Of a stretch of 64,000 nt of DNA, positions 1-7,457 are shown in pieces (position 1 is the first letter of the stretch; every line of letters begins with the position of its first letter). The stretch is taken from positions 1,804,501 through 1,868,500 of the forward strand of contig NZ_CP072115.1 in the NCBI RefSeq assembly GCF_017639855.1, written 5' to 3'. The position numbers were made by a program, and so were the translations under genes. The stretch is from Streptococcus sp. zg-86. GTDB taxonomy: Bacteria; Bacillota; Bacilli; Lactobacillales; Streptococcaceae. The notes beneath the pieces are model-generated. The model had not been told where the DNA came from and ran no database searches. It saw only the letters and a program-made list of their open reading frames with translations.

Positions 1-255
1 TAACTCTGCGTAGGCAAATGCGGACACTCGCAAAACAAATCCTTGATGAACAGCCCCTGAAGTCATATCTGTCAAACTCTTCTTAGAAGTCCAAGAAATC
101 GAGACTTTTTTTTCAGCAGCTAGAGCCTTGATTTTTTCAACATTTTTTCCCCGCAAATCATCCTGCATATAGAGTTTATTGCCAAGATTGGCTTCCAAAC
201 TTTCTACCACTGCATGTACGCCATATACAATATCATTTTCTTCTACTTGTTTCAT
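1..255 (-). CDS. rlmB: 23S rRNA (guanosine-2'-O)-methyltransferase RlmB, N-terminal part (runs off the window)
   Basis: The first 85 codons are present and the rest lies left of base 1. The protein starts MKQVEENDIVYGVHAVVESL and continues with the small RNA-binding substrate domain typical of TrmH/SpoU-family RlmB (GNKLYMQDDLRGKN, then GAVHQGFVLRVS). The family uses S-adenosylmethionine to methylate a 2'-OH in 23S rRNA; the knotted catalytic SPOUT domain is outside the window. The ATG is close to a TATAAT -10 box at 262-267, so the leader is very short. The gene commonly lies downstream of cysS-mrnC in streptococci, which fits the neighbourhood even though two genes intervene here. Confidence 0.85.
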   Translation of the reverse strand, partial: MKQVEENDIVYGVHAVVESLEANLGNKLYMQDDLRGKNVEKIKALAAEKKVSISWTSKKSLTDMTSGAVHQGFVLRVSAFAYAEL

Positions 256-261
256 AGCTTT

Positions 262-292
262 ATTATAACAGTTTCAACTAGCATTTGCTAGT
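262..292 (-). promoter_or_regulatory. rlmB promoter with overlapping palindrome
   Basis: On the minus strand TATAAT (262-267) is preceded by TG one base upstream (extended -10). A perfect 16-bp palindrome, ACTAGCA-TT-TGCTAGT, occupies 277-292, exactly where the -35 box would lie. It could be an operator; no regulator can be assigned. Confidence 0.4.
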
Positions 293-418
293 CAATGGAT
301 ACTCGATTCGCTCAATTTCACCTTCTTTTACGGATTTGAGTCCACTAGAAGCATTGGTTCATGTTTTCAATCCTTTCTAAAGGAAGGCAACAATAGTTGA
401 TAATCTTGCTCATTTTGC

Positions 419-664
419 AGTTTAATGCGTATCAGCCCAGCATTCTTTGATGAAAATGGTGCACTACAACTCTAGGCTGCGGAACTTTCTTGAAAAAATC
501 GCAATCTATACTTCTAGTCTGCAGCTCTCATTTGAAAAAATGCTCACTAGGATTCTAGTCTGCAATTCTCAATTAAAAAAATGCACTCTACATTTCTAGG
601 CTGCTGTGTTTTCTTGAAAAAATGTACACTATGCTTCTAGGCTGCAGTTCTTCCATGAAAAATT
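419..664. repeat. Tandem array of about six 41-bp units
   Basis: Units beginning near 461, 500, 542, 583 and 624 each contain a CTAG(G/T)CTGC core (471, 513, 554, 595, 636) followed by a run of A then T; spacing is 42, 41, 41 and 41 bp. A more decayed unit occupies about 419-460. Units are not identical and no reading frame runs through them. The array shares period, an AAAAAATGCA block and an AGGC motif with the array at 39214-39657, suggesting but not proving a common family. Confidence 0.75.
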
Positions 665-744
665 GTGCCTGAAAGGTGGCTTATGTTTGAATCGAGCAAC
701 AGTTACGACTGAGCAACTTCTGTTTTGCCATTCATTGAGTGCCA

Positions 745-842
745 ACTATAGTGGATTGAGAAAGGCAAGAAGCTGCAGATAGAACGGGCGTTCATCAAGG
801 CGACTGAACGATGTCCTAACCTTTATTCAATTCACTCTACAC
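745..842. repeat. Possible miniature inverted-repeat element (98 bp)
   Basis: The left end (ATAGTGGATTGAGAAAGG, from 748) is an imperfect inverted match to the right end (CCTTTATTCAATTCACTCTA, about 821-840), with an internal GTTCA/TGAAC hairpin. The stretch 256-913 has no convincing gene: it holds the rlmB promoter, the 41-bp array, this element and a terminator. Confidence 0.4.
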
Positions 843-846
843 ATCA

Positions 847-895
847 AAAAATCCACAAAAGCAGGATAATCCTATCACAGCTTTTGTGGATTTTT
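847..895 (-). terminator. Rho-independent terminator after the DUF4300-like lipoprotein gene
   Basis: A 16-bp perfect stem (847-862 with 880-895), with loop and A/T-rich base, lies just downstream of the minus-strand gene ending at 914. Confidence 0.8.
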
Positions 896-913
896 GGCTT
901 TAAACGAGATAAC

Positions 914-1762
914 TCATTTCTTCATGTTTGCTAGCTCAGACAAGTCTTGATCATTCACCAATAACGCAATTTTATCTCTAAAGAATTGGAAACGACCTGA
1001 TAACATATGCTCTTGGAAATCTTTCCAAGATTGGAATTCGCTGAGTCGGTATGGAAGGGATGGATCCATCTTTTCAAGGAAATAGACTTTCCCATCTTTT
1101 TCATACACTAAGCCAACATGCATACTAATCACAGAACCTTCTACATTTTGCACCGCTGACAAGAGTCGTAGTTTGTTAGAAAAGGTAACACCTGCATCTT
1201 TCCAAGCCTTGGTCAAATCAGTTGCAGACTTGTAAGCTGGATTGTCAAGAAACAAGAGGCTATACAGCTGGCTGTCTGCATCTGTCAATTCAGGATGGTA
1301 TTGCTTCAAGGTCTGAAACTCTGGATGTTCTGCAAGATGTTTCACCTTCTCTGTATCATAGCGCAAGAGAGAGCGTAGAAGCAGAAAAGCTGTTTGACGG
1401 CAGTTCAAATCTTTTGGAAAATGGCTGATTTTTTCTTTGTATTCTGCTTCATCCAACATCGTAGTAAACTGATTCGCATCTTGCCCAAGCTCCATGCTGG
1501 TCCAGTCCTCGGCCTCCTTTTCATAAGATTTGTTATCCTGATGATAACTGTCTATAAAGGCAGATAGAGCTTGCAAATTTTCCTTTGCAACGCCTTGTTC
1601 TTGTAAATCTTTTTGAAGCTCTTCTGTGTTTTTGGAGCTGACAAGATTGTGGTAGCGGTAACTAGGTGTGGTTTCTTTTTTCATCTCCGTCTTTGGGGCT
1701 GCATGGCAACCAACCAAGGCAAGAGCACATAGGCTGACTAAGGCAATTAGTTTTCGTTTCAT
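914..1762 (-). CDS. Secreted lipoprotein, probably DUF4300 family
   Basis: 282 residues. The N-terminus has a lysine-rich start, a hydrophobic core and a lipobox LVGC with the lipidated cysteine at residue 19, so the mature protein should be anchored on the outer face of the membrane. The rest is soluble and largely helical, with a conserved-looking segment DLNCRQTAFLLLRSLLRYD around residues 118-136 as in DUF4300 lipoproteins of streptococci; this assignment is from memory of the family. No enzymatic motif is visible and the function is unknown. The ribosome binding site AAAGGAGG lies 10 bases before the ATG. The gene is monocistronic: a terminator follows, and the next gene upstream is divergent. 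Confidence 0.7.
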   Translation of the reverse strand: MKRKLIALVSLCALALVGCHAAPKTEMKKETTPSYRYHNLVSSKNTEELQKDLQEQGVAKENLQALSAFIDSYHQDNKSYEKEAEDWTSMELGQDANQFTTMLDEAEYKEKISHFPKDLNCRQTAFLLLRSLLRYDTEKVKHLAEHPEFQTLKQYHPELTDADSQLYSLLFLDNPAYKSATDLTKAWKDAGVTFSNKLRLLSAVQNVEGSVISMHVGLVYEKDGKVYFLEKMDPSLPYRLSEFQSWKDFQEHMLSGRFQFFRDKIALLVNDQDLSELANMKK

Positions 1763-1975
1763 GTCTGGATTCCTCCTTTTATGATTTTTATTTATCCTAT
1801 CATATCAAATCCATCTCATACTTCCCTATGCTTCATCTGCTTTTCGTCTGTTTTTTAGGAAACATTCTACTTAGAACATTCTGATAAAACGACAACCACA
1901 CGCGAAATTTCTACGGGTAAATGAGTATATCTGCCTTCCTGGCACTCATTCTCTGAATATCTATTCAATTTGTGC

Positions 1976-1981
1976 TATAAT
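1976..1981 (+). promoter_or_regulatory. -10 box for the ArAE-family gene
   Basis: TGC-TATAAT is an extended -10 hexamer; the -35 region (TCTGAA near 1952) is weak. The ribosome binding site AAGGAG follows at about 2013, 6-7 bases before the ATG. Confidence 0.55.
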
Positions 1982-2025
1982 AATGCTATCTTGTTTTCAT
2001 TCTCACACTTGATAAGGAGATTCTC

Positions 2026-2994
2026 ATGCCCTTACTTCATCGGACGATTAAGCTGGTTCTCGCAACTTGTATGGCCATTATCTTAGCCGATTTTTTACAC
2101 CTATCTTATGCTACTTCAGCAGGAATCATCGCTATTTTAAGCGTTTTAGATACAAGACGTGCCTCCCTAAAAACTGCTTGGGCTAGGCTTTGGTCAACGG
2201 TTTTAGCTCTGGCAATTGCTGCTCTTGCCTTCTCCCTTTTTGGCTTTCACCTCTTAACGCTGGGACTCTACCTCTGTTTATATGTGCCGCTTGCTTATAA
2301 GGCGAATCTGACAGCTGGCATTGCCCCTTGTACAGTCCTTGTAACCCACCTTTTCTTAGAACAGTCCACATCACTCGCTCTCTTAGGAAACGAACTTGCG
2401 CTCTTTCTCATCGGTGCCGGCATTGCTCTTCTTGCCAATCTCTACATGCCTTCGCAAGATAAAAAAATTCAACTCTATCATGACCAGGTCGAGCAAGAAC
2501 TCAAGGCCATTCTCCTTCGCTTTCAAGATTTTTTATTAACTGGTGACGGCCGAAACGAAGCCCAGCTGATTACCCAGCTTGATCAAACCTTACAAGAGGT
2601 ACTTGATGTTGTTTACCTCGATCGTCACAACCAAGTTTTTTACCAAACAAACTATCAAGTCCATTATTTTGAAATGCGATTGGCACAAAATAAAATTTTA
2701 CGGACCATGGCCAATAACATCAATACATTCTCTCTTGAAAGTCGAGAGGCTGTTATTCTAGCCAGTCTTTTTGAACGAACAGCCTCCCAATTAAGTAGAC
2801 AAAATCCTGGTCACGAACTGTTAGAAGACATTGAACTCTTTCATCAGACCTTCCGTGAGCGCCCACTTCCACAAACACGGGAAGAATTTGAAGCACGGGC
2901 CACTCTCTTCCAACTCCTCCATGATATGGAAGCCTTTATTCAGTTGAAGGTAGATTTTTACGAGCAGTATCCAGAAGAAAACGCAAGTAAATAA
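2026..2994 (+). CDS. Aromatic acid exporter (ArAE_1/DUF939, FUSC-like) membrane protein
   Basis: 322 residues. Residues 1-140 form about six closely packed hydrophobic segments, starting HRTIKLVLATCMAIILADFL; the conserved LDTRRASLKTAWARLWST segment near residue 42 is typical of the ArAE_1 domain. Residues 145-322 form a soluble, helical, cytoplasmic domain matching the ArAE_1 C-terminal region. Members are membrane proteins thought to export aromatic acids or related compounds, but the substrate here is unknown. It has its own promoter and shares a bidirectional terminator with convergent msmK. Confidence 0.8.
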   Translation: MPLLHRTIKLVLATCMAIILADFLHLSYATSAGIIAILSVLDTRRASLKTAWARLWSTVLALAIAALAFSLFGFHLLTLGLYLCLYVPLAYKANLTAGIAPCTVLVTHLFLEQSTSLALLGNELALFLIGAGIALLANLYMPSQDKKIQLYHDQVEQELKAILLRFQDFLLTGDGRNEAQLITQLDQTLQEVLDVVYLDRHNQVFYQTNYQVHYFEMRLAQNKILRTMANNINTFSLESREAVILASLFERTASQLSRQNPGHELLEDIELFHQTFRERPLPQTREEFEARATLFQLLHDMEAFIQLKVDFYEQYPEENASK

Positions 2995-2995
2995 G

Positions 2996-3035
2996 GCACA
3001 AACTCCCCACCAATGGTAGGGAGTTTGTGCTTTGT
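2996..3035. terminator. Bidirectional terminator between the ArAE gene and msmK
   Basis: A 12-bp perfect stem, GCACAAACTCCC/GGGAGTTTGTGC (2996-3007 and 3019-3030), followed by T-rich sequence, lies between convergent genes. Confidence 0.85.
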
Positions 3036-3049
3036 TATATGTACAAATG

Positions 3050-4183
3050 TTAGACGATTGCTTTATTTGTAGTGTTGTCGAAGAAGTGTGCTTTATTGAG
3101 GTTGAAGGCAAGACGCACTTTTTCACCTGGTTTGTGGAAATCACGGGCATCCACACGAGATACAAACTCAGTTGCACCTACACGGCTATAGAGCATGGAC
3201 TCTGCACCGAGCAATTCAGATACCACTACTTCTGATGTGACAATGCTATCTGGATAAGCTTCTAGTTCCAATTGTGAAGCTTTAATGTCTTCTGGACGAA
3301 TACCAAGTGTCAAAGATTTTCCTTCATATCCTTTTTCTTCCAAATGTTTTCTGCGCCCTTCTGGCAAGCGGACTGACAAATTATCTCCATCTGTTAGAAC
3401 ACCATCTTTCAAGGTTACATTGAAGAAGTTCATCGCTGGGCTTCCGATAAAGCTTGCGACAAATTTGTTAACAGGAGAGTTGTACAATTCTTCCGGTGTA
3501 CCGATTTGTTCGATACGTCCGATTGTACCTGTACCAGCTTCATTCTTGGTTGCACTCATGATAACGATACGGTCAGCAAGTGTCATCGCTTCTGTTTGGT
3601 CATGCGTTACGTAGATGGTTGTCGCACCGATACGACGGTGGATTTTCGCAATTTCTGTACGCATGGATACACGAAGTTTTGCATCCAAGTTTGATAATGG
3701 CTCATCCATCAAGAACACTTTTGCATCACGGACAATTGCACGACCCATGGCAACACGTTGACGTTGTCCACCTGAAAGGTCTGCTGGTTTCCGTTGCAAG
3801 AATTCAGTCAAACCAAGGATTGCAGCAGCTTCTTCTACCCGTTTTTTGATTTCATCTTTGCTGTATTTGCGCAATTTCAAACCAAAGGCCATGTTGTCAA
3901 ATACAGTCATGTGTGGGTAGAGGGCATAGTTTTGGAATACCATGGCAATATCACGATCTTTTGGTGCCACATCATTCATCAAGACATCATCAATGTATGC
4001 TTCACCTTCTGTAATATCTTCCAGACCTGCAATCATACGAAGAGTTGTTGATTTCCCACATCCTGAAGGACCTACAAATACGATAAATTCCTTGTCCTTA
4101 ATGTCTAGGTTGAAATCCTCAACAGAATAGTGTTCGCTGTTTGGATATTTTTTGTAGATATTTTTTAGATTTAATTGAACCAT
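3050..4183 (-). CDS. msmK: Multiple-sugar ABC transporter ATPase MsmK
   Basis: 377 residues from MVQLNLKNIYKKYPN. Walker A GPSGCGKST is at 38-46, the signature LSGGQ at 136-140, Walker B VFLMDEP at 156-162, and a switch histidine in YVTHDQTEAMTLADR. A C-terminal regulatory TOBE/OB domain follows (GIRPEDI). In streptococci this ATPase is shared by several carbohydrate ABC importers (raffinose, maltodextrin and others), and it is encoded here without permeases, which fits a shared role. The frame is open upstream to 4255, but GCGAGG 7 bases before 4183 and family length fix the start. A CcpA site overlaps the promoter, and the leader is largely a small inverted-repeat element. Confidence 0.93.
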   Translation of the reverse strand: MVQLNLKNIYKKYPNSEHYSVEDFNLDIKDKEFIVFVGPSGCGKSTTLRMIAGLEDITEGEAYIDDVLMNDVAPKDRDIAMVFQNYALYPHMTVFDNMAFGLKLRKYSKDEIKKRVEEAAAILGLTEFLQRKPADLSGGQRQRVAMGRAIVRDAKVFLMDEPLSNLDAKLRVSMRTEIAKIHRRIGATTIYVTHDQTEAMTLADRIVIMSATKNEAGTGTIGRIEQIGTPEELYNSPVNKFVASFIGSPAMNFFNVTLKDGVLTDGDNLSVRLPEGRRKHLEEKGYEGKSLTLGIRPEDIKASQLELEAYPDSIVTSEVVVSELLGAESMLYSRVGATEFVSRVDARDFHKPGEKVRLAFNLNKAHFFDNTTNKAIV

Positions 4184-4204
4184 GTTCAAACCTCGCTTTC
4201 TTTT

Positions 4205-4260
4205 AGAACCTGTATTCATAAGCTCCCGAAGAAAGTTGCTGAACCGTGAATACATGTTCT
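4205..4260. repeat. 56-bp mini-element, copy 1 (in the msmK leader)
   Basis: Terminal inverted repeats AGAACCTGTATTCA (4205-4218) and TGAATACATGTTCT (4247-4260) match at 13 of 14 positions. Read on the minus strand, the first ~40 bases match the left end of the copy at 10536-10696, and the last 19 bases match its right end, so this looks like an internally deleted copy. It sits between the msmK promoter and its ribosome binding site and would fold as a hairpin in the mRNA. Confidence 0.7.
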
Positions 4261-4269
4261 TACTCTTTT

Positions 4270-4291
4270 AGTATATATGAAAACGCTTTAT
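4270..4291 (-). promoter_or_regulatory. msmK promoter -10 box with CcpA cre site
   Basis: On the minus strand TATACT (4270-4275) is the -10 box. TGAAAACGCTTTAT at 4278-4291 matches the cre consensus TGWAARCGYTWNCW at 13 of 14 positions and lies in the promoter spacer, so carbon catabolite repression by CcpA is expected. Confidence 0.75.
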
Positions 4292-4309
4292 TTTTCCCTG
4301 TCAATGTGA

Positions 4310-4349
4310 ACAAAAAGAAAAATAGCTTTTGTACAAGTTGCACAAAAGC
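4310..4349 (-). terminator. Terminator after the PucR-type regulator gene
   Basis: Stem GCTTTTGTAC/GCACAAAAGC (one mismatch) is followed on the minus strand by TATTTTTCTTTTT. Confidence 0.8.
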
Positions 4350-4371
4350 CTTTTCGTATTCCGCCACTAGA

Positions 4372-5307
4372 CTACCTTTCTTCTAATACAATTTGGTAAC
4401 AGACTGCTAAATCCGTCAAATTGCGGAGTTGTAGACCACTGACATCAAGCCATTTTTCAAGACGGTATTGGAGCGTATTGCGGTGCACATAGAGGCGCTG
4501 CGCCGCTTTTGTGACCACCGCTGCTTCTTCCCACAAGGCAAGAATACTGTCTGCCAACTGGTCTTGTTGGCTAATCATGTGAGATAGTTGATGCCGCAAG
4601 GAAGCAAGCGAAAATTCCTGTCCCTGTCCCCACAGAAAGGCCTGTCCAAAAGTTAGGACACGTGAGGATTGAAAACGCTCCTGCCAAGCGATAAAGAGCT
4701 GGTGTTCTGCTTGAAAAATCCTTGTCCAGTCCTCATCTGCTACCTGCGACCACATTTGCCCGACTAGAACAGTCAACTTCAAACCAAAATCAAATTCCAT
4801 GGCAGACAGGGTATCAGCCAACACTTCCTGAATTGGAATGAAGGTGCTTTGATCTAAGATAAAAACCGTATCATGGGCTGTTATGTGAAAATCAGCAACA
4901 CGGTTTGGCAATAGGGAACGCATGACCTCACACCATGATTCAACTGCCTCTTTTTCTTCATCGGCAGATAGGGAATGACGCACATGAATCCATTGCACGG
5001 AACTCATCTGCTGAGGCATTGCTCCTACACCATTGACCAAAAATCGATACCATGGTTGAGCCACATAACTTGCCTCATTCTCAACAGACAAGGACAGTAA
5101 ATAGCGCTCCCGCTCTGTTAACTCGTCTGTAGCAATCTGTAGCCATTGCCCATTTGCCAAAGGAAGGACAAGCTGGCCTGATAGATGAGTAGCTGTATCT
5201 GTGACTTTTGCTGTAGGAAAGAGCTCCAAGGCAGATTGGCTATCTCGTAACGGAGTATGTTGCCCTTTATTTCTTTCATTCCCATTCCTTTTAGAGAATC
5301 GTTCCAT
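4372..5307 (-). CDS. PucR-type helix-turn-helix transcriptional regulator
   Basis: 311 residues. The C-terminus (AAVVTKAAQRLYVHRNTLQYRLEKW, then LTDLAVCYQIVL) is a PucR C-terminal helix-turn-helix domain: a Fis-like DNA-binding helix with the characteristic VHRNTLQYRL motif. The N-terminal two thirds show no recognisable sensor domain; the central part resembles the GGDEF-like fold of CdaR/PucR proteins only loosely. AGGAGG precedes the ATG by about 9 bases and overlaps the stop of mrnC, so it is probably translated from the same transcript. Its target is not evident; msmK downstream is separated by a terminator. Confidence 0.75.
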   Translation of the reverse strand: MERFSKRNGNERNKGQHTPLRDSQSALELFPTAKVTDTATHLSGQLVLPLANGQWLQIATDELTERERYLLSLSVENEASYVAQPWYRFLVNGVGAMPQQMSSVQWIHVRHSLSADEEKEAVESWCEVMRSLLPNRVADFHITAHDTVFILDQSTFIPIQEVLADTLSAMEFDFGLKLTVLVGQMWSQVADEDWTRIFQAEHQLFIAWQERFQSSRVLTFGQAFLWGQGQEFSLASLRHQLSHMISQQDQLADSILALWEEAAVVTKAAQRLYVHRNTLQYRLEKWLDVSGLQLRNLTDLAVCYQIVLEER

Positions 5308-5321
5308 TGTCAGGGGACCTC

Positions 5322-5702
5322 CTATCCATTTTCAATGCACCAGTCAATCACTTCCTCAAGTCGTTCCATTTGATTCGTCATATGGAGGTAACCAAGCACC
5401 GCTTCAAAACCAGTAGACATGCGATAGGTTACGACATCCGCATTTTTAGCCTTGGTATGACTGTTAGTATTGCGACCACGTTTGTAGATGTCAACTTCCC
5501 TTTCGCTGAGAAATTCCTCGTCCAACATTTTAGAGATGAGCGCAGCTTGCGCCTTGGCAGAAACATAGCGGTTCGCTTCTCTGTGCAAGTGATTAGGCTT
5601 GGTTAAACCTTTAAAAATCAAGTGCCTACGAATATACATGGAATAGACAGCATCACCCTCAAACGCAAGAGCAATCCCATTGATGAGTGTCACATCAATC
5701 AC
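5322..5702 (-). CDS. mrnC: Mini-ribonuclease III
   Basis: 126 residues, the usual size of a Mini-III: an RNase III catalytic domain without the double-stranded-RNA binding domain. The RNase III signature is visible as AFEGDAVYSMYIR (14-26), with the second acidic cluster in VLGYLHM near the C-terminus. The enzyme matures the 23S rRNA ends in Firmicutes. The start overlaps the 3' end of cysS by 8 bases, a cotranslation arrangement conserved among Firmicutes. Confidence 0.92.
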   Translation of the reverse strand: MIDVTLINGIALAFEGDAVYSMYIRRHLIFKGLTKPNHLHREANRYVSAKAQAALISKMLDEEFLSEREVDIYKRGRNTNSHTKAKNADVVTYRMSTGFEAVLGYLHMTNQMERLEEVIDWCIENG

Positions 5703-7038
5703 GTGTCCACCTCACTCCGTCCTTGGTATCAAGAAGCTTGATTCCTTGTGCAGCTAGTTGGTCACGAATCTCATCTGCCTTTGCAAAGTCCTTGACTGCC
5801 CGTGCTGCTTGACGTTGTTCAATCAAGGCTTCAATCGCACTATCTAACACCTCTTCCTCAAAAACAATCCCAAAGACTGCTACCATTTTCTCAAATGCCG
5901 TTTTTATGTCTGCATTATAATTTCCAGAATTGATCCACTTGGCCATTTCAAAGACGACGGTAATCCCATTTGCCGTGTTAAAGTCTTCATCCATCGCTTG
6001 GCAAAATTTACTTTCAAATGTCGCTAAGCGTTCCATATCCACATTGTCAGTAAAGGATTGCTCATAAGTATTTTTCAAATACTTGAGATTGATTTCTGCG
6101 TCTAGCACCCCTTTTTCGATAAAATTAATGGGTTTTCTGTAATGTTGAGTAGCAAAAAAGAAGCGCAAGACCTGTCCGTCAACCGTTTCAAGAGCATCGT
6201 GAACGGTAATAAAGTTACCCAAAGATTTGGACATTTTGACATTATCAATATTGACAAAGCCATTGTGCATCCAATAATTGGCAAAGGTCTGCCCTGTTTT
6301 GGCTTCTGACTGGGCGATTTCATTGGTATGGTGAGGGAATTCCAAATCTGCACCTCCACCATGAATATCAATCGTGTCTCCCAAAATTTCTGTCGCCATA
6401 ACAGAACATTCAATATGCCAACCCGGACGGCCTGCTCCCCAAGGGCTATCCCATGAAATCTCACCTGATTTAGCCGATTTCCAGAGGGCAAAGTCTACTG
6501 GATTTTCCTTACGAGCCGTTTCTTCATCTGTCCGACCACTAGCTCCTAACACTAAATCTTCCAGCGTTTTATTGGCCAAAGCAGCATAGTTTTTTGACTT
6601 TTCAACACGGAAATAGACATCACCTGCAGCCTCATAGGCATAGCCTTTTGCAATCAATTCCTCGATAAAGGCTACAATTTCACCCATAAAGTGCATAACG
6701 CGAGGGTGTTTCGTAGCAGGTTTAACCCCTAATTTTTCCACATCTGCGGAAAAGGCTGCAATGTATTTTTCAGCGATTTCTTGTGGCGTAATTCCTTCTT
6801 CCTTGGCACGATTAATAATCTTATCATCGACATCGGTAAAATTCGAAATATAGGTCACCTCAAAACCACGGTACTCAAAATAACGCCGAATGGTATCAAA
6901 AGCAACGGTCGAACGGGCATTCCCAACATGAATATAGTTATATACAGTTGGTCCACAGACATACATCTTGACCTTGCCTGCCTCTAAAGGCACGAACTCT
7001 CGGAGACTTCGTGTCATGGTATCATAAATCGTAATCAT
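5695..7038 (-). CDS. cysS: Cysteine-tRNA ligase
   Basis: 447 residues, typical class Ia length. Zinc ligands Cys28, Cys211, His236 and Glu240, the HIGH-like motif HVGN at 37-40 and KMSKS at 268-272 are all present, so the enzyme should be active in charging tRNA-Cys. The gene is followed by mrnC with overlap and preceded by cysE and two small ORFs, linking cysteine synthesis to its use. The Shine-Dalgarno sequence is poor (AAGAA); a GAGCG/CGCTC hairpin lies immediately upstream in the 112-base leader, which contains no T-box signature I can recognise. Confidence 0.96.
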   Translation of the reverse strand: MITIYDTMTRSLREFVPLEAGKVKMYVCGPTVYNYIHVGNARSTVAFDTIRRYFEYRGFEVTYISNFTDVDDKIINRAKEEGITPQEIAEKYIAAFSADVEKLGVKPATKHPRVMHFMGEIVAFIEELIAKGYAYEAAGDVYFRVEKSKNYAALANKTLEDLVLGASGRTDEETARKENPVDFALWKSAKSGEISWDSPWGAGRPGWHIECSVMATEILGDTIDIHGGGADLEFPHHTNEIAQSEAKTGQTFANYWMHNGFVNIDNVKMSKSLGNFITVHDALETVDGQVLRFFFATQHYRKPINFIEKGVLDAEINLKYLKNTYEQSFTDNVDMERLATFESKFCQAMDEDFNTANGITVVFEMAKWINSGNYNADIKTAFEKMVAVFGIVFEEEVLDSAIEALIEQRQAARAVKDFAKADEIRDQLAAQGIKLLDTKDGVRWTRD

Positions 7039-7149
7039 CGTTTTATTCTTGAGCGTTGGAATTCTTCCCCGCTCTTTCCTTTCTATCGGAAATCATCTGT
7101 CCGCATCTCTGCGAACCATCTCTATAAATAAGAGGGTAAAACAAGAACT

Positions 7150-7326
7150 TTAGCGTCTCTTATAAGCTCTGTAAAGCCGAACGAGCCAAAAGAGCGCAAG
7201 AGCTCCCCAAATAAGAGCAGAATCTATCTGGTCCTGTAAGAGACGAACAATCATCAAGATGATAGCACCAATCATCGTAACGAAATAATGCCAATAACGC
7301 TTGAAAAAATCTTTATTCTTCATCAT
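7150..7326 (-). CDS. Small membrane protein, 58 residues
   Basis: Starts MMKNKDFFKRYWHYFV, has a hydrophobic segment around residues 14-30 and a second around 36-50, and ends with basic LYRAYKRR: a two-segment small membrane protein with positive ends. AAGGAG lies 4 bases before the first ATG and 7 before the second (7323), so the second Met may be the true start. The start codon overlaps the stop of the preceding mini-ORF (ATGA), implying translational coupling. A hypothetical gene of this kind is often found between cysE and cysS in streptococci. Function unknown. Confidence 0.7.
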   Translation of the reverse strand: MMKNKDFFKRYWHYFVTMIGAIILMIVRLLQDQIDSALIWGALALFWLVRLYRAYKRR

Positions 7327-7436
7327 GTAACTCCTTGGTTATCAAAAAAGATTAGAGTATTGAGGTTTCGTTCTTCATGGTGCGCCATTTCTGGCTCAAT
7401 GACAGCTTTGACCGGTTCAAATTCTTCTAAGAGCAT
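7323..7436 (-). CDS. Mini-ORF of 37 residues, possibly a truncated gene
   Basis: Translates as MLLEEFEPVKAVIEPEMAHH... ending FFDNQGVT. The start MLLEEF...AVIEPEM resembles, from memory, the beginning of streptococcal phosphorylase-family proteins, so this may be a fused or truncated remnant; that link is weak. There is no nearby Shine-Dalgarno sequence. The stop overlaps the start of the downstream small membrane protein gene by 4 bases. Confidence 0.35.
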   Translation of the reverse strand: MLLEEFEPVKAVIEPEMAHHEERNLNTLIFFDNQGVT

Positions 7437-7457
7437 GGCGTGCTCTGCTCTTCATCC

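Noticed and set aside
375..470. Minus-strand coding-like tail (IRIKLQNEQDYQLLLPSFRKD)
   Set aside because: It looks like the end of a gene, but the frame is closed within ~30 codons upstream, inside the 41-bp array, and no start or family is visible.
4184..4255. N-terminal extension of MsmK
   Set aside because: The added residues are encoded by the inverted-repeat element; the true start has a good ribosome binding site and matches family length.
7039..7149. T-box leader upstream of cysS
   Set aside because: Hairpins are present but no T-box consensus (AGGGTGGNACCGCG-like) or terminator was found.
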